From positions 1-39,397 of the IMG/VR virus record IMGVR_UViG_3300044638_005715: 39,397 nt of DNA; one strand, written 5' to 3'. This DNA is from a virus. The notes beneath the pieces are model-generated. The model was given only the letters and a program-made list of their open reading frames with translations, searched no databases and was not told the origin of the DNA. The stretch's first letter is position 1. Each line of letters starts with the position of its first letter. Shown here in pieces: positions 27,311-35,068 of this stretch. The position numbers and the translations under genes are program-made.

Positions 27311-28741
27311 ATGACAACTAAAAATAATCCATTAATCGCTCTTGACGTTTATAAAATGGGGCACATGTCGCAATTTGCACCTGGAACAAGCAAGGTGTAT
27401 GTCAATTATTGTAATAGATCTGATAGATATTTTAATGAATATGTATTTTTTGGTCTTCAGTATTACATGCAAGAATATTTATCTAAAAAATTAACCCCAG
27501 AAATGGGTGAAGAATTTTTAGAATATAGAAGGATGATTGTTGGACCACCAGAAGAAGGTGTTGTAGATAAGATTAGGTCTTTATGCAAAATTGGATATTT
27601 TCCAATTAAAATTAAAGCACTTCCAGAAGGATCTATAATCACAAAAAATATTCCTGCATTTACAATAACAGAAACCATTCCTGGATACCATTGGACTGTT
27701 GGAATGGTAGAGTCCTTACTTTTAAAGGTTTGGTATCCATCTGTTGTTGCTACAGCATCTAGAAAATATAGGTCTTTAGTAAATGAAATATTTACTGAAT
27801 CTGTTGATGAAGAAGATTATTTCTTGAAAGATTTTATGGTTCATGATTTTGGATATAGATCAGATTCTTCGGAAGAAAGTGCTGCTATTAGTGGGGTTGC
27901 TCACCTACTAAACTTTGTTGGAAGTGATACTGTTCCAGCATTGCCAATGGCAATTAAGAATTATTATGCAGATAAAAGTAAGCCTATTATGCTCTCTGTT
28001 CCAGCATCAGAACATTCTGTAGCTTGTTCTTTTGGAAAGGAGGGTGAATTTGAATATTTTGAAAATATGCTTAATATTTATAAGGATGGAATAGTTAGTA
28101 TAGTTTCAGACCAATATGATGTTTATAAAGTATTTAATGAATATCTACCAAGGTTGAAAAATAAGATTGTTGCTAGAAATGGTAAAACTGTTTGCCGTCC
28201 AGATAGTGGCGATCAGGAAATTATTATTTGCGGAGATGCTAATTCAGAAAAGGGATCGCCACAAGAACTTGGATGTATTAGAATGTTAGATAGGACATTC
28301 GGACATAAGGTTAATTCCAAGGGATATAAAGTATTACATCCCTCCGTTGGTCTAATATATGGAGATGGATTATACTATGATAAGTATGAAAAAATTCAAA
28401 GACGATTAATGTCTATGGGCTATTCTGCACAAAATTTAGTAATTGGTGTTGGAGGAATTTTAAGAAATTGGACAAGAGATACTACCGGTGTTGCTATTAA
28501 GGCTACTTATGTAGAAAAGAACGGAAATCAAGTAGAAATATATAAAGATCCAATAACTGATCCAGGGAAAAAATCACATAAGGGATTATTAATGATATAT
28601 CAAGAAGATGGTATATTTAAAGTAAAAGATAGGTGTTCATGGGAAGAAGAATCACAAGGTCTACTTCAAACTGTATTTGAGAATGGAAAACTAATTAGAG
28701 AAACAACATTGTCAGAAATTAGGAATAGATTATATGCATGA
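27311..28741 (+). CDS. nadV: nicotinamide phosphoribosyltransferase (NAMPT/NadV)
   Basis: Converts nicotinamide and PRPP to NMN. Full length at 476 aa. Seen: DVYKMGHMSQF (12-22), VHDFGYRSDSSEESA (177-191), SVPASEHS with the phosphorylated-His equivalent at 235, IVSDQYDVYKV (264-274), CRPDSGD (295-301) with the Arg and Asp that hold PRPP and substrate, then GLIYGDGLYYD and VGVGGILRNWTRDT, and KDPITDPGKKSHKG near the end. It begins one base after the PRPP synthetase stop. An NMN adenylyltransferase to finish the NAD+ route is not in this window. Confidence 0.96.
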   Translation: MTTKNNPLIALDVYKMGHMSQFAPGTSKVYVNYCNRSDRYFNEYVFFGLQYYMQEYLSKKLTPEMGEEFLEYRRMIVGPPEEGVVDKIRSLCKIGYFPIKIKALPEGSIITKNIPAFTITETIPGYHWTVGMVESLLLKVWYPSVVATASRKYRSLVNEIFTESVDEEDYFLKDFMVHDFGYRSDSSEESAAISGVAHLLNFVGSDTVPALPMAIKNYYADKSKPIMLSVPASEHSVACSFGKEGEFEYFENMLNIYKDGIVSIVSDQYDVYKVFNEYLPRLKNKIVARNGKTVCRPDSGDQEIIICGDANSEKGSPQELGCIRMLDRTFGHKVNSKGYKVLHPSVGLIYGDGLYYDKYEKIQRRLMSMGYSAQNLVIGVGGILRNWTRDTTGVAIKATYVEKNGNQVEIYKDPITDPGKKSHKGLLMIYQEDGIFKVKDRCSWEEESQGLLQTVFENGKLIRETTLSEIRNRLYA

Positions 28742-28922
28742 AGAAAGTGTTCAATATTTAATAAGGGAAGAAACATTAGATAAGGTGATTTCTTTCCTAG
28801 ATATCGATTATCTTAGACATAAAAGATCATATGATAAATTACAGTTGTCTATTCTTAATCGTTTTAACAATGATACAAATATAATTCGTTATAATATAGA
28901 GAATCACATAAATGATGAATAA
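28734..28922 (+). CDS. small array-family protein, 62 aa
   Basis: ETLDKV, ISFL, DIDYL, then LQLSI, LNRF, and TNII, RYNI, ENHI. It overlaps the NAMPT end by eight bases and ends HINDE in the AATGATGAATAA junction. So the repeat-type small genes also ride in the NAD-salvage operon. Confidence 0.6.
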   Translation: MHEESVQYLIREETLDKVISFLDIDYLRHKRSYDKLQLSILNRFNNDTNIIRYNIENHINDE

Positions 28923-29103
28923 GAAAGGATCTATTGATTTAGGTGAGATAATTAAAGTTGAAAATCATATTGAGGGCACAATAATGAATTATATTTGGAG
29001 ACATATGGAGAATGATGTGTGGCTTCATGTAGTATATAATATTGAGGTCCCAGTTAATGGGACAATTATGGAAAATTTTAAATATATTAAGAACAATGGC
29101 TGA
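28912..29103 (+). CDS. small tetrapeptide-pattern protein, 63 aa
   Basis: A very regular member: GEI, IKVE, NHIEGTI, MNYI, WRHM, ENDV, WLHV, VYNI, EVPV, NGTI, MENF, KYIK. It ends KNNG. Either of two adjacent ATG codons may start it. Closes the operon before the 29143 promoter. Confidence 0.65.
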   Translation: MMNKKGSIDLGEIIKVENHIEGTIMNYIWRHMENDVWLHVVYNIEVPVNGTIMENFKYIKNNG

Positions 29104-29142
29104 TGGCATTCATATCCGGAACGAAATTTTTAAACAAAAGCC

Positions 29143-29170
29143 TTGACAACTCGCTTTTGCCCAGTATAAT
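29143..29170 (+). promoter_or_regulatory. promoter TTGACA-N16-TATAAT
   Basis: Consensus hexamers in a 119-base gap. A leader of about 45 bases containing AAGGGAAAAATT leads to the ATG at 29223. Confidence 0.82.
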
Positions 29171-29222
29171 CTAAATGTCAGATAGATTTTGATTGATAAG
29201 ATTTTACATAAGGGAAAAATTA

Positions 29223-29495
29223 ATGAAACAGGCAATTTTTACCGTTGTTGATTACGGCATTGATGGACGTAGTTATAAAATTATTGTCTATGCGTCAACC
29301 GACGAAGGTGAAAGAGATAGTTTCCTTGATAATTCTCCGCACAAAAACAGGTTTATAAAAGAAGATATTGTTGAAGATTTAGATTCGATTGCTATAAAAG
29401 TTTGGGACAGTTTAGATGGTTTAGAAAAACTTGCCCTTGAAAGAACTGACTGTGTTCTTTGGAAAGAATCTCCACAATCAAAATATTCGGTATAA
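29223..29495 (+). CDS. hypothetical acidic protein, 90 aa
   Basis: MKQAIFTVVDYGIDGRSYKI and IIVYASTDEGERDSF, a strand-helix pattern, then ALERTDCVLWKESPQSKYSV. First gene of a new transcription unit with a clear ribosome site. Possibly a small ferredoxin-like fold; family unknown. Confidence 0.65.
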   Translation: MKQAIFTVVDYGIDGRSYKIIVYASTDEGERDSFLDNSPHKNRFIKEDIVEDLDSIAIKVWDSLDGLEKLALERTDCVLWKESPQSKYSV

Positions 29496-29499
29496 AACA

Positions 29500-29694
29500 A
29501 TGAAAAATAAATATGCAGTAATAGTTACTACAATAGATCGTAATTTTCATGATCCACAAGATGTGAATGAAATATTTATTCCTTTTTATAATAAAAATGA
29601 GTTAATCGAATGGATTAAGAAAAACATTAATGTTCAAAAGTTTAAAGTCATTGAATATAATATTCTAAATATCAAAACAAATATAAGTATATAA
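29500..29694 (+). CDS. hypothetical small protein, 64 aa
   Basis: MKNKYAVIVTTIDRNFHDPQ, then YNKNELIEWIKKNINVQKFK: strand, loop, helix, strand, the arrangement of the preceding protein, so the two may be distantly related. Function unknown. Confidence 0.6.
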   Translation: MKNKYAVIVTTIDRNFHDPQDVNEIFIPFYNKNELIEWIKKNINVQKFKVIEYNILNIKTNISI

Positions 29695-29695
29695 T

Positions 29696-30289
29696 ATGAT
29701 TGCTACAGAAGAAATTATTCAAGCATATAAATTAGATTATAGGGATTATGGACTATTATTCCCTGATAATGAATATGTTTTATCAAAAACCAACTTTATT
29801 GATTTGGGTGATAAGGATCTGAATAAAAATATAATATCTAATTGGTTTATGAATATTAATGAAAGAAGGGTAGATAATCAAGTTTGGCAAAGTTGGAGTA
29901 ATGCCCGTCATAAATATTTTTCATACTGTGTAACATCTGGCACTATTAATGAAACAAAACAAGCATGTCCCAGAATTGCTTTACGCAAAGAACATGATAC
30001 AGAGCCCCAACTACAAGAACTATTAAAATATATTAAACATAGTATATATTGTAAGGAAAGATATAAGTATGATTCCAAATATATTCAATATTTAGAATCT
30101 AGGCCGTTTATTTATGTACAGATTTTTGAGCATACTTTATCTGAGGATGGAGTATATGCACTACATATATTCACACCTAATGATATTGGATTATATCAAT
30201 TAAGGTATGGCAGCACTTATTTGCTTAAAAATTTTCATAGTTTTATTTCTGCTATTGAATATACGAAAGAGAATCATTATTATGAATAA
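29696..30289 (+). CDS. hypothetical protein, 197 aa
   Basis: Includes NWFMNINERRVDNQVWQSW and CVTSGTINETKQACPRIALR mid-protein, then a C-terminal aromatic region (YGSTYLLKNFHSF). No membrane segment or motif recognised. It starts one base after the previous stop and overlaps the DUF4326 gene by eight bases. Confidence 0.65.
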   Translation: MIATEEIIQAYKLDYRDYGLLFPDNEYVLSKTNFIDLGDKDLNKNIISNWFMNINERRVDNQVWQSWSNARHKYFSYCVTSGTINETKQACPRIALRKEHDTEPQLQELLKYIKHSIYCKERYKYDSKYIQYLESRPFIYVQIFEHTLSEDGVYALHIFTPNDIGLYQLRYGSTYLLKNFHSFISAIEYTKENHYYE

Positions 30290-30797
30290 TAATTTACAAT
30301 CTGGAAAAGTTGTTCATTGCAAGAAACACTCATATGATGTATATATTGGTAGACCTTCTAAGTGGGGTAACCCATTTATTATAGGTAAAGATGGTAATAG
30401 AGAAGAAGTAATAAGCAAATATAGAGAATGGATTGTTAATCAACATGAATTATTAAAAGATTTGCAAGAATTAAAAGGAAAGGTACTTGGGTGCTTTTGT
30501 GCTCCACAAGCTTGTCATGGTGATGTATTAGTAGAGCTTGCAAATAATGCTACTGTAAAGAAAACGGAAATAAGATTCCATAATGATACATGGCTAGTTA
30601 AACATGCTAGTGGCGGATTTGAAGGAGTTTTTACTCATAAGGCCGTTGAAGTAAGGGGCGGAGAATGGTTTGAAGTTAATGAAATAAATGATTTGACAAT
30701 ACATGTTGAAGGGCATTATGATGTTTTGGACTGTAGACATACCTATCTTTTAAATGTGCCTCCATCATTATATGAGGTAAGGACTTATTTATCATAA
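30282..30797 (+). CDS. DUF4326-containing protein, 171 aa
   Basis: VYIGRPSKWGNPF (20-32), a KYREW helix and LGCFCAPQACHGDVL (69-83) are the hallmark blocks of DUF4326, a small domain frequent in phages and integrative elements with conserved Cys/His and GRP/GNP motifs. The remaining 85 residues (EIRFHNDTWLVKHASGGFEG and later) look like an added beta domain. Function of DUF4326 is not established; nucleotide or nucleobase binding is a reasonable guess from its phage contexts. Confidence 0.82.
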   Translation: MNNNLQSGKVVHCKKHSYDVYIGRPSKWGNPFIIGKDGNREEVISKYREWIVNQHELLKDLQELKGKVLGCFCAPQACHGDVLVELANNATVKKTEIRFHNDTWLVKHASGGFEGVFTHKAVEVRGGEWFEVNEINDLTIHVEGHYDVLDCRHTYLLNVPPSLYEVRTYLS

Positions 30798-30851
30798 AGT
30801 ATATTGATATTCCTACTTATAGACTATTAATTTGAAGGCAAAATACAATCA

Positions 30852-31637
30852 ATGACTACTATGCTATTACATACTGACCTTGGACATGACCCAGATGATG
30901 CTATAGCAATTGCCTTATTATGTGAGTATGGTTATATACCAGATGAGCTAGTTTTACATCCTGGTTATCATGATCAAATAAGTATTGCTTCTAGAATATA
31001 TAACCAATACTCATTATTGGGTCACCCTCCAATATCTTGCACAAAATTAGATTGTGATGACTCAAAATACAATGCTGGAAAACATTCTGTATTTCTAACA
31101 AAACTTACACATAGATTTGTAAGATACCCAATGCCAGATAATTTCGTTGTAAATCGGGCACTTGTAATCGGGCCCCCTTTGGGACTTGGAGATATTGAAT
31201 GCGACCAACTTTTTATGCAGGGGGGATATTCACCAAATAGTGTGATCCAACTTGAAAAATTTATTGGGATGAAGGCCGTTCCATCCTATAATCCAAATGG
31301 TGCCAAGAAAGACTTTAATAAAATTATTAAATCCAAAAAGATTAAAGAGAAGTATTTTATAGGAAAAAATGTTTGCCATGGATTTACCAAGGAAAAGCTT
31401 AGATCAATCTGGCAGCCGCAAATAAATCATTCATTCTATCCTGTAACTAGCTTAGTTAAAACATTCTGGGATAAACTCGATGACTCAAAAGCTATGCATG
31501 ATGTATTGGCAGCTATTCTATTTATAGATAAAGAAAAGGGAATTTGGGAGAAAACTAAGCCTACATGGATAGATGGAAAACTAACTACAGAACCCACAGA
31601 TGAAGAAATTTATACATTAATAGGTTTGCGAATATAA
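30852..31637 (+). CDS. nucleoside-hydrolase-like protein, 261 aa
   Basis: HTDLGHDPDDAIAIALLCEY (7-26) matches the Ca2+-binding DTDxGxDDA signature of inosine-uridine-type nucleoside hydrolases, with one extra residue in the loop. KAMHDVLAA near residue 217 corresponds to the conserved C-terminal HD. GPPLGLGDIE and FMQGGY in the middle match the ILGPLTNLA and MGG blocks. It would cut the N-glycosidic bond of a ribonucleoside and release ribose, or act on NAD-related nucleosides. The insertion in motif I leaves activity uncertain. Confidence 0.72.
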   Translation: MTTMLLHTDLGHDPDDAIAIALLCEYGYIPDELVLHPGYHDQISIASRIYNQYSLLGHPPISCTKLDCDDSKYNAGKHSVFLTKLTHRFVRYPMPDNFVVNRALVIGPPLGLGDIECDQLFMQGGYSPNSVIQLEKFIGMKAVPSYNPNGAKKDFNKIIKSKKIKEKYFIGKNVCHGFTKEKLRSIWQPQINHSFYPVTSLVKTFWDKLDDSKAMHDVLAAILFIDKEKGIWEKTKPTWIDGKLTTEPTDEEIYTLIGLRI

Positions 31638-31691
31638 TTGAAATTAATGTAAATTGTTTGATATTTGACACTTTTAAGGAATTTATTATTT

Positions 31692-33677
31692 ATGTTTAAT
31701 GAATTAAATGCAAAATTACAGGCCAACTTTAATCGTCTACAGTCAAGCCGAAGACTTTATAATGTTGCGATAGATAGAGACAAGATTGTCCAATTATATT
31801 TGGATGGGTTTTCAGAAGAATTGCGGCAGGAACACACATGCAACTGTTGTAAATCATTCCTTCGGCAGTTTGGTGGCATTGTAACAATTGATAATAATTT
31901 TCACCTTGAATCAATATGGGATGATCTCGGAGAAATTCCATCAGAATATATAAAATCAATTAAAAATATTCGCCAGTATATTCATTCTCTTCCTATCTCA
32001 TCTGTATTTTATAATACATTCTCTAAGTGTGGAACGGAAAAAAATATAGATATAAATCGTGGTACTATATGGAATCACTTTTTTATTAATCTTGATCGAA
32101 AATTTGTTACCAGTGTCAATGATTTAGGCGAAAAGCGTAACACTATTAATACATCAAAGACTGTATTTGAGCGTGCATTAAAAGAAATTACAACTAATTC
32201 CCTAGATGTAACAATTGACCTAATTGCCCAAAACTCTCTATATCGAGGTAACGAATTCAAGGCGAATATTGTAAAATTTAAGAAATTACAAGAACAATAT
32301 AAGAAGCTTAGATCAGATGAGGCAAAGTCAAATTTTTGCTGGACTGCCGCAGTCATTGAGAATCAGGCCGTATTAAAAATTAAGAACTCGGCCATTGGAA
32401 CATTACTTGAAGATATTTCAAATGGACTAGAGCTTGATGATGCAGTTACGAAGTATGAAAAAGTAGTGGCCCCTACTAACTATAAGCGGCCCACTGCTCT
32501 TATTACACCAGTAATGATTAATGCAACAAAGAAAAAACTTGAGGAATTATGTTTAACTGACAACCTAGATAGGCGTTATGCAAATCTTACAGATATTAAT
32601 GCTGAATTACTATTATTTACAGATAAGAGTTCTCAAGCCAGAGATATATTTGGAGATATGAGTAAAGACAGTATTGTTGATGTAAGTAAATTAACAAAGG
32701 TAGAAGAAATTAGTATTAGAGATTTTATAGGCAATATACTTCCTAATTCTAAATCCATAGAACTACTTGTTGAGAATAGACATTTTAACAACTTTGTTTC
32801 CCTTTTAACTTCTGTTGAAAAAGAATGTAAATTATTTAAGTGGGATAATTCATTCTCATGGTCATATACTGGTGGAATTACGGATTCTATTAAGGAAAAA
32901 GTAAAACAGGCCGGTGGTCGAGTTGACGGAGAGCTTCGTGCCTCATTATCATGGCATAATTATGACGACCTTGATCTTCATTGCGTGGAACCAAATGGTA
33001 ATACTATTTACTTTCGAAGCAAAATTTCATCTTCATCTGGGAAACTAGATGTTGATATGAATGCTGGTGGCGGAACAACTAGAACACCCGTAGAAAACAT
33101 TATATGGACTAATGCACACACAATGAAAGAAGGTCTATATACAGTTAAAGTACATAATTTCTCAAAACGAGAAACTAATTATACGGGTTATGAATTAGAA
33201 ATCGAATGTAATGGACAAACATATAATTTCTCTAGTAATAAGAATCCAGTCGCACAATCATTTGGACTTTCAATACCATTTACATGGTCCCGTAAAGATG
33301 GTATTAAGTTTAATGATAAAAACATTGCATCTACTACTATATCTAAGGATAAGTGGGGTGTAAAATCTAATACCTTTGTTAAAGTAAAACAATGTATGCT
33401 TTCTCCTAATTATTGGGGCGGGCAAGTTGGAAATAAGCATTATATGTTTATATTGGATAATTGTGCTTCCGATGAAGAACCGAGGGCATTTTTCAATGAA
33501 TTTTTAAGAAATGATTTAGATTCTCATAGAAAAGTGCTGGAAGTTTTGGCATCGAAGGTTAAAATAGATCATACGGACAATCAACTTTCGGGTCTTGGAT
33601 TTTCTGATACCCAGAGAAATAGTTTTATTGTTCGTGTTACTGGTGCGTTTAGTCGAGTTTTAAAGGTTAATATTTAA
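31692..33677 (+). CDS. large protein with DUF2135-like beta domain, 661 aa
   Basis: The N-terminal region has EEL...HTCNCCKSFLRQFGGI, a Cys-rich patch followed by FGGIV, which I recall in large proteins of many phages. A middle helical part is followed at about 405-536 by LSWHNYDDLDLHCVEPNG, LDVDMNAGGG and PVENIIWT, the signature of DUF2135/YfaP-type beta-sandwich domains (DDLDLH and LDVDxNxGG). The C-terminal 120 residues are separate. AAGGA lies 11 bases upstream of the chosen ATG. Role unknown; abundant soluble protein suggested by the good ribosome site. Confidence 0.7.
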   Translation: MFNELNAKLQANFNRLQSSRRLYNVAIDRDKIVQLYLDGFSEELRQEHTCNCCKSFLRQFGGIVTIDNNFHLESIWDDLGEIPSEYIKSIKNIRQYIHSLPISSVFYNTFSKCGTEKNIDINRGTIWNHFFINLDRKFVTSVNDLGEKRNTINTSKTVFERALKEITTNSLDVTIDLIAQNSLYRGNEFKANIVKFKKLQEQYKKLRSDEAKSNFCWTAAVIENQAVLKIKNSAIGTLLEDISNGLELDDAVTKYEKVVAPTNYKRPTALITPVMINATKKKLEELCLTDNLDRRYANLTDINAELLLFTDKSSQARDIFGDMSKDSIVDVSKLTKVEEISIRDFIGNILPNSKSIELLVENRHFNNFVSLLTSVEKECKLFKWDNSFSWSYTGGITDSIKEKVKQAGGRVDGELRASLSWHNYDDLDLHCVEPNGNTIYFRSKISSSSGKLDVDMNAGGGTTRTPVENIIWTNAHTMKEGLYTVKVHNFSKRETNYTGYELEIECNGQTYNFSSNKNPVAQSFGLSIPFTWSRKDGIKFNDKNIASTTISKDKWGVKSNTFVKVKQCMLSPNYWGGQVGNKHYMFILDNCASDEEPRAFFNEFLRNDLDSHRKVLEVLASKVKIDHTDNQLSGLGFSDTQRNSFIVRVTGAFSRVLKVNI

Positions 33678-33690
33678 GGAGTTTTAAATT

Positions 33691-34065
33691 ATGTCATTAT
33701 TTGAAAAGGCTGCAAAGCAGAAGTTGCGTTTTAATTCCAATAAGGGTCTTTTGAACACCGAGGATTTGTTTGATCTTAGTTTGACATCATTGGACAATAT
33801 TGCAAAAGGTATTTATAAGCAATTAAAGGATGAGGCTGAAGTATCCTTTATTTCTAAGAAGTCTAGTGCGTCTTCAGAGTTAGAGCTAAAACTAGATATT
33901 GTCAAGTATGTCATTGAATATAAGGTGTCACTTGATGAAGCTAATAAGAAGCGTGCTGAAACAAATGCACGAAAGCAGAAAATTGAAGAAATTCTACTTC
34001 GTAAGAAAGAAACCGAACTTGAAAATCTTTCTGTGGAAGAACTAACGGCTATGCTACAAAGTTAA
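33691..34065 (+). CDS. conserved phage-type helical protein, 124 aa
   Basis: LFEKAAKQKLRFNSNKGLLN and DLFDLSLTSLDNIAKGIYKQ, then a long charged helix rich in Lys/Glu (KKRAETNARKQKIEEILLRK). I recall this family following proteins like the one upstream in several large phages. AAGGAG ribosome site. Probably a coiled-coil scaffold or assembly factor; unproven. Confidence 0.7.
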   Translation: MSLFEKAAKQKLRFNSNKGLLNTEDLFDLSLTSLDNIAKGIYKQLKDEAEVSFISKKSSASSELELKLDIVKYVIEYKVSLDEANKKRAETNARKQKIEEILLRKKETELENLSVEELTAMLQS

Positions 34066-34087
34066 TTGGAAAATTAAAGGTTTAAAA

Positions 34088-34369
34088 ATGGGACTTCCTG
34101 GCATAATAAATATAAATATAACCACATCATTTGATGAAGGGTCAAATTCTGTATCTCGAAGAATCTACTATTTAGGAGGTTGGGGTCTTAATTGCCTAGC
34201 GGCCTCTCATTTGGGTGATCCAGAGTTTTGGTGGGATATTAATCGGAGCATTATGGAAGATACCATTGATTTGCGAGATGGTACATACACATTAGAAAAT
34301 AAATATGTTGGTCCAGGGCCTTTTGATTACAAGTGGTCGCCAACTGAAAACATTAATGGAGATATATAG
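34088..34369 (+). CDS. hypothetical protein, 93 aa
   Basis: MGLPGIININITTSFDEGSN, RRIYYLGGWGLNCLA and GPGPFDYKWSPTENINGDI: glycine- and aromatic-rich, likely beta. AAAGG site upstream. Overlaps nothing. Family unknown. Confidence 0.6.
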   Translation: MGLPGIININITTSFDEGSNSVSRRIYYLGGWGLNCLAASHLGDPEFWWDINRSIMEDTIDLRDGTYTLENKYVGPGPFDYKWSPTENINGDI

Positions 34370-34371
34370 AC

Positions 34372-34548
34372 ATGAGTGGCATAGAATTACGACCAATAGA
34401 AAGAGAAGGATTTTGTCGTGGCTGTGATAAAACCCTTGAAAGGGGAACATATATTATATATACTTATAGTTATAGGAATCGTGGACAAAATATTTTGTTT
34501 TGTATTGAATGTGCTAAAGAAATTGGTAAGTTAGTTGAAAAACAATGA
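34372..34548 (+). CDS. small zinc-finger protein, 58 aa
   Basis: FCRGCDKTLERGTYIIYTY and ILFCIECAKEI give CxxC (15-18) and CxxC (44-47), a 25-residue loop, and a following helix: a treble-clef/zinc-ribbon-like finger. The motif is common in phage proteins that contact RNA polymerase or nucleic acid. ATGA overlap with the next gene. Confidence 0.7.
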   Translation: MSGIELRPIEREGFCRGCDKTLERGTYIIYTYSYRNRGQNILFCIECAKEIGKLVEKQ

Positions 34549-34772
34549 GTAAAGAAGTCCTACCGGAAGATACAGAAAATAAAATTTATATAGAAGAAAT
34601 GTTATTATTCTCTATTGAAGACCTAATTAATATCTGTAATGAAAAATGGGATAATGTAAAATTATCCGAACTAAAAATAGAACATGAGCATATTCAGGTT
34701 AAGTGTTTCGGATATGATCAATATGATTCATCTGATTATAAAAATTACTTTGTAGTAACTAAGCAATCATAA
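34545..34772 (+). CDS. hypothetical acidic protein, 75 aa
   Basis: EEMLLFSIEDLINICNEKWD, KLSELKIEHEHIQVKCFGYD: helix then strands, strongly acidic. It ends a unit before the promoter at 34807. Function unknown. Confidence 0.6.
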   Translation: MSKEVLPEDTENKIYIEEMLLFSIEDLINICNEKWDNVKLSELKIEHEHIQVKCFGYDQYDSSDYKNYFVVTKQS

Positions 34773-34806
34773 TAATTAAGAACCTTTAAATTCTACAAAT
34801 TTCTGG

Positions 34807-34834
34807 TTGACAAATCTCTTTATTGTGATATAAT
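34807..34834 (+). promoter_or_regulatory. promoter TTGACA-N16-TATAAT
   Basis: Consensus hexamers in a 97-base gap. The ATG at 34870 follows with AAGGAA as ribosome site. It serves the membrane protein and the SPFH lipoprotein. Confidence 0.82.
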
Positions 34835-34869
34835 TCGGGTGTTAATTAAAACAGTTTTAAGGAAAAAAA

Positions 34870-35055
34870 ATGATTGCATTTTTGATTAGATTCTTTTTCA
34901 TGATTGTATTAAATATAGTAGGATTTTCAATAATTGTAACTTCACTACGGGCTAAATCTGATAGTGAAGTTATGCTTGGTTTATTTGAATTTCTTATTCT
35001 ATTTGTTATCAATCTAGTGTTTATTAAAATCTATGTGTTAAATTCTAAATCTTAA
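34870..35055 (+). CDS. two-span membrane protein, 61 aa
   Basis: Hydrophobic segments at about 3-26 (FLIRFFFMIVLNIVGFSIIV) and 37-57 (LFEFLILFVINLVFIKIYV) with a polar turn RAKSDSEVM. It precedes the SPFH gene by 13 bases, suggesting a membrane partner for it, as YqfB/NfeD-like small proteins accompany SPFH proteins in bacteria. The partner role is inferred. Confidence 0.6.
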   Translation: MIAFLIRFFFMIVLNIVGFSIIVTSLRAKSDSEVMLGLFEFLILFVINLVFIKIYVLNSKS

Positions 35056-35068
35056 TTGGAGAAAATTT

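Noticed and set aside
31665-31692. Promoter TTGACA at 31665
   Set aside because: The -10 would be TATTTA overlapping the ATG region of the 661-aa gene. The AAGGA there is better read as its ribosome site.
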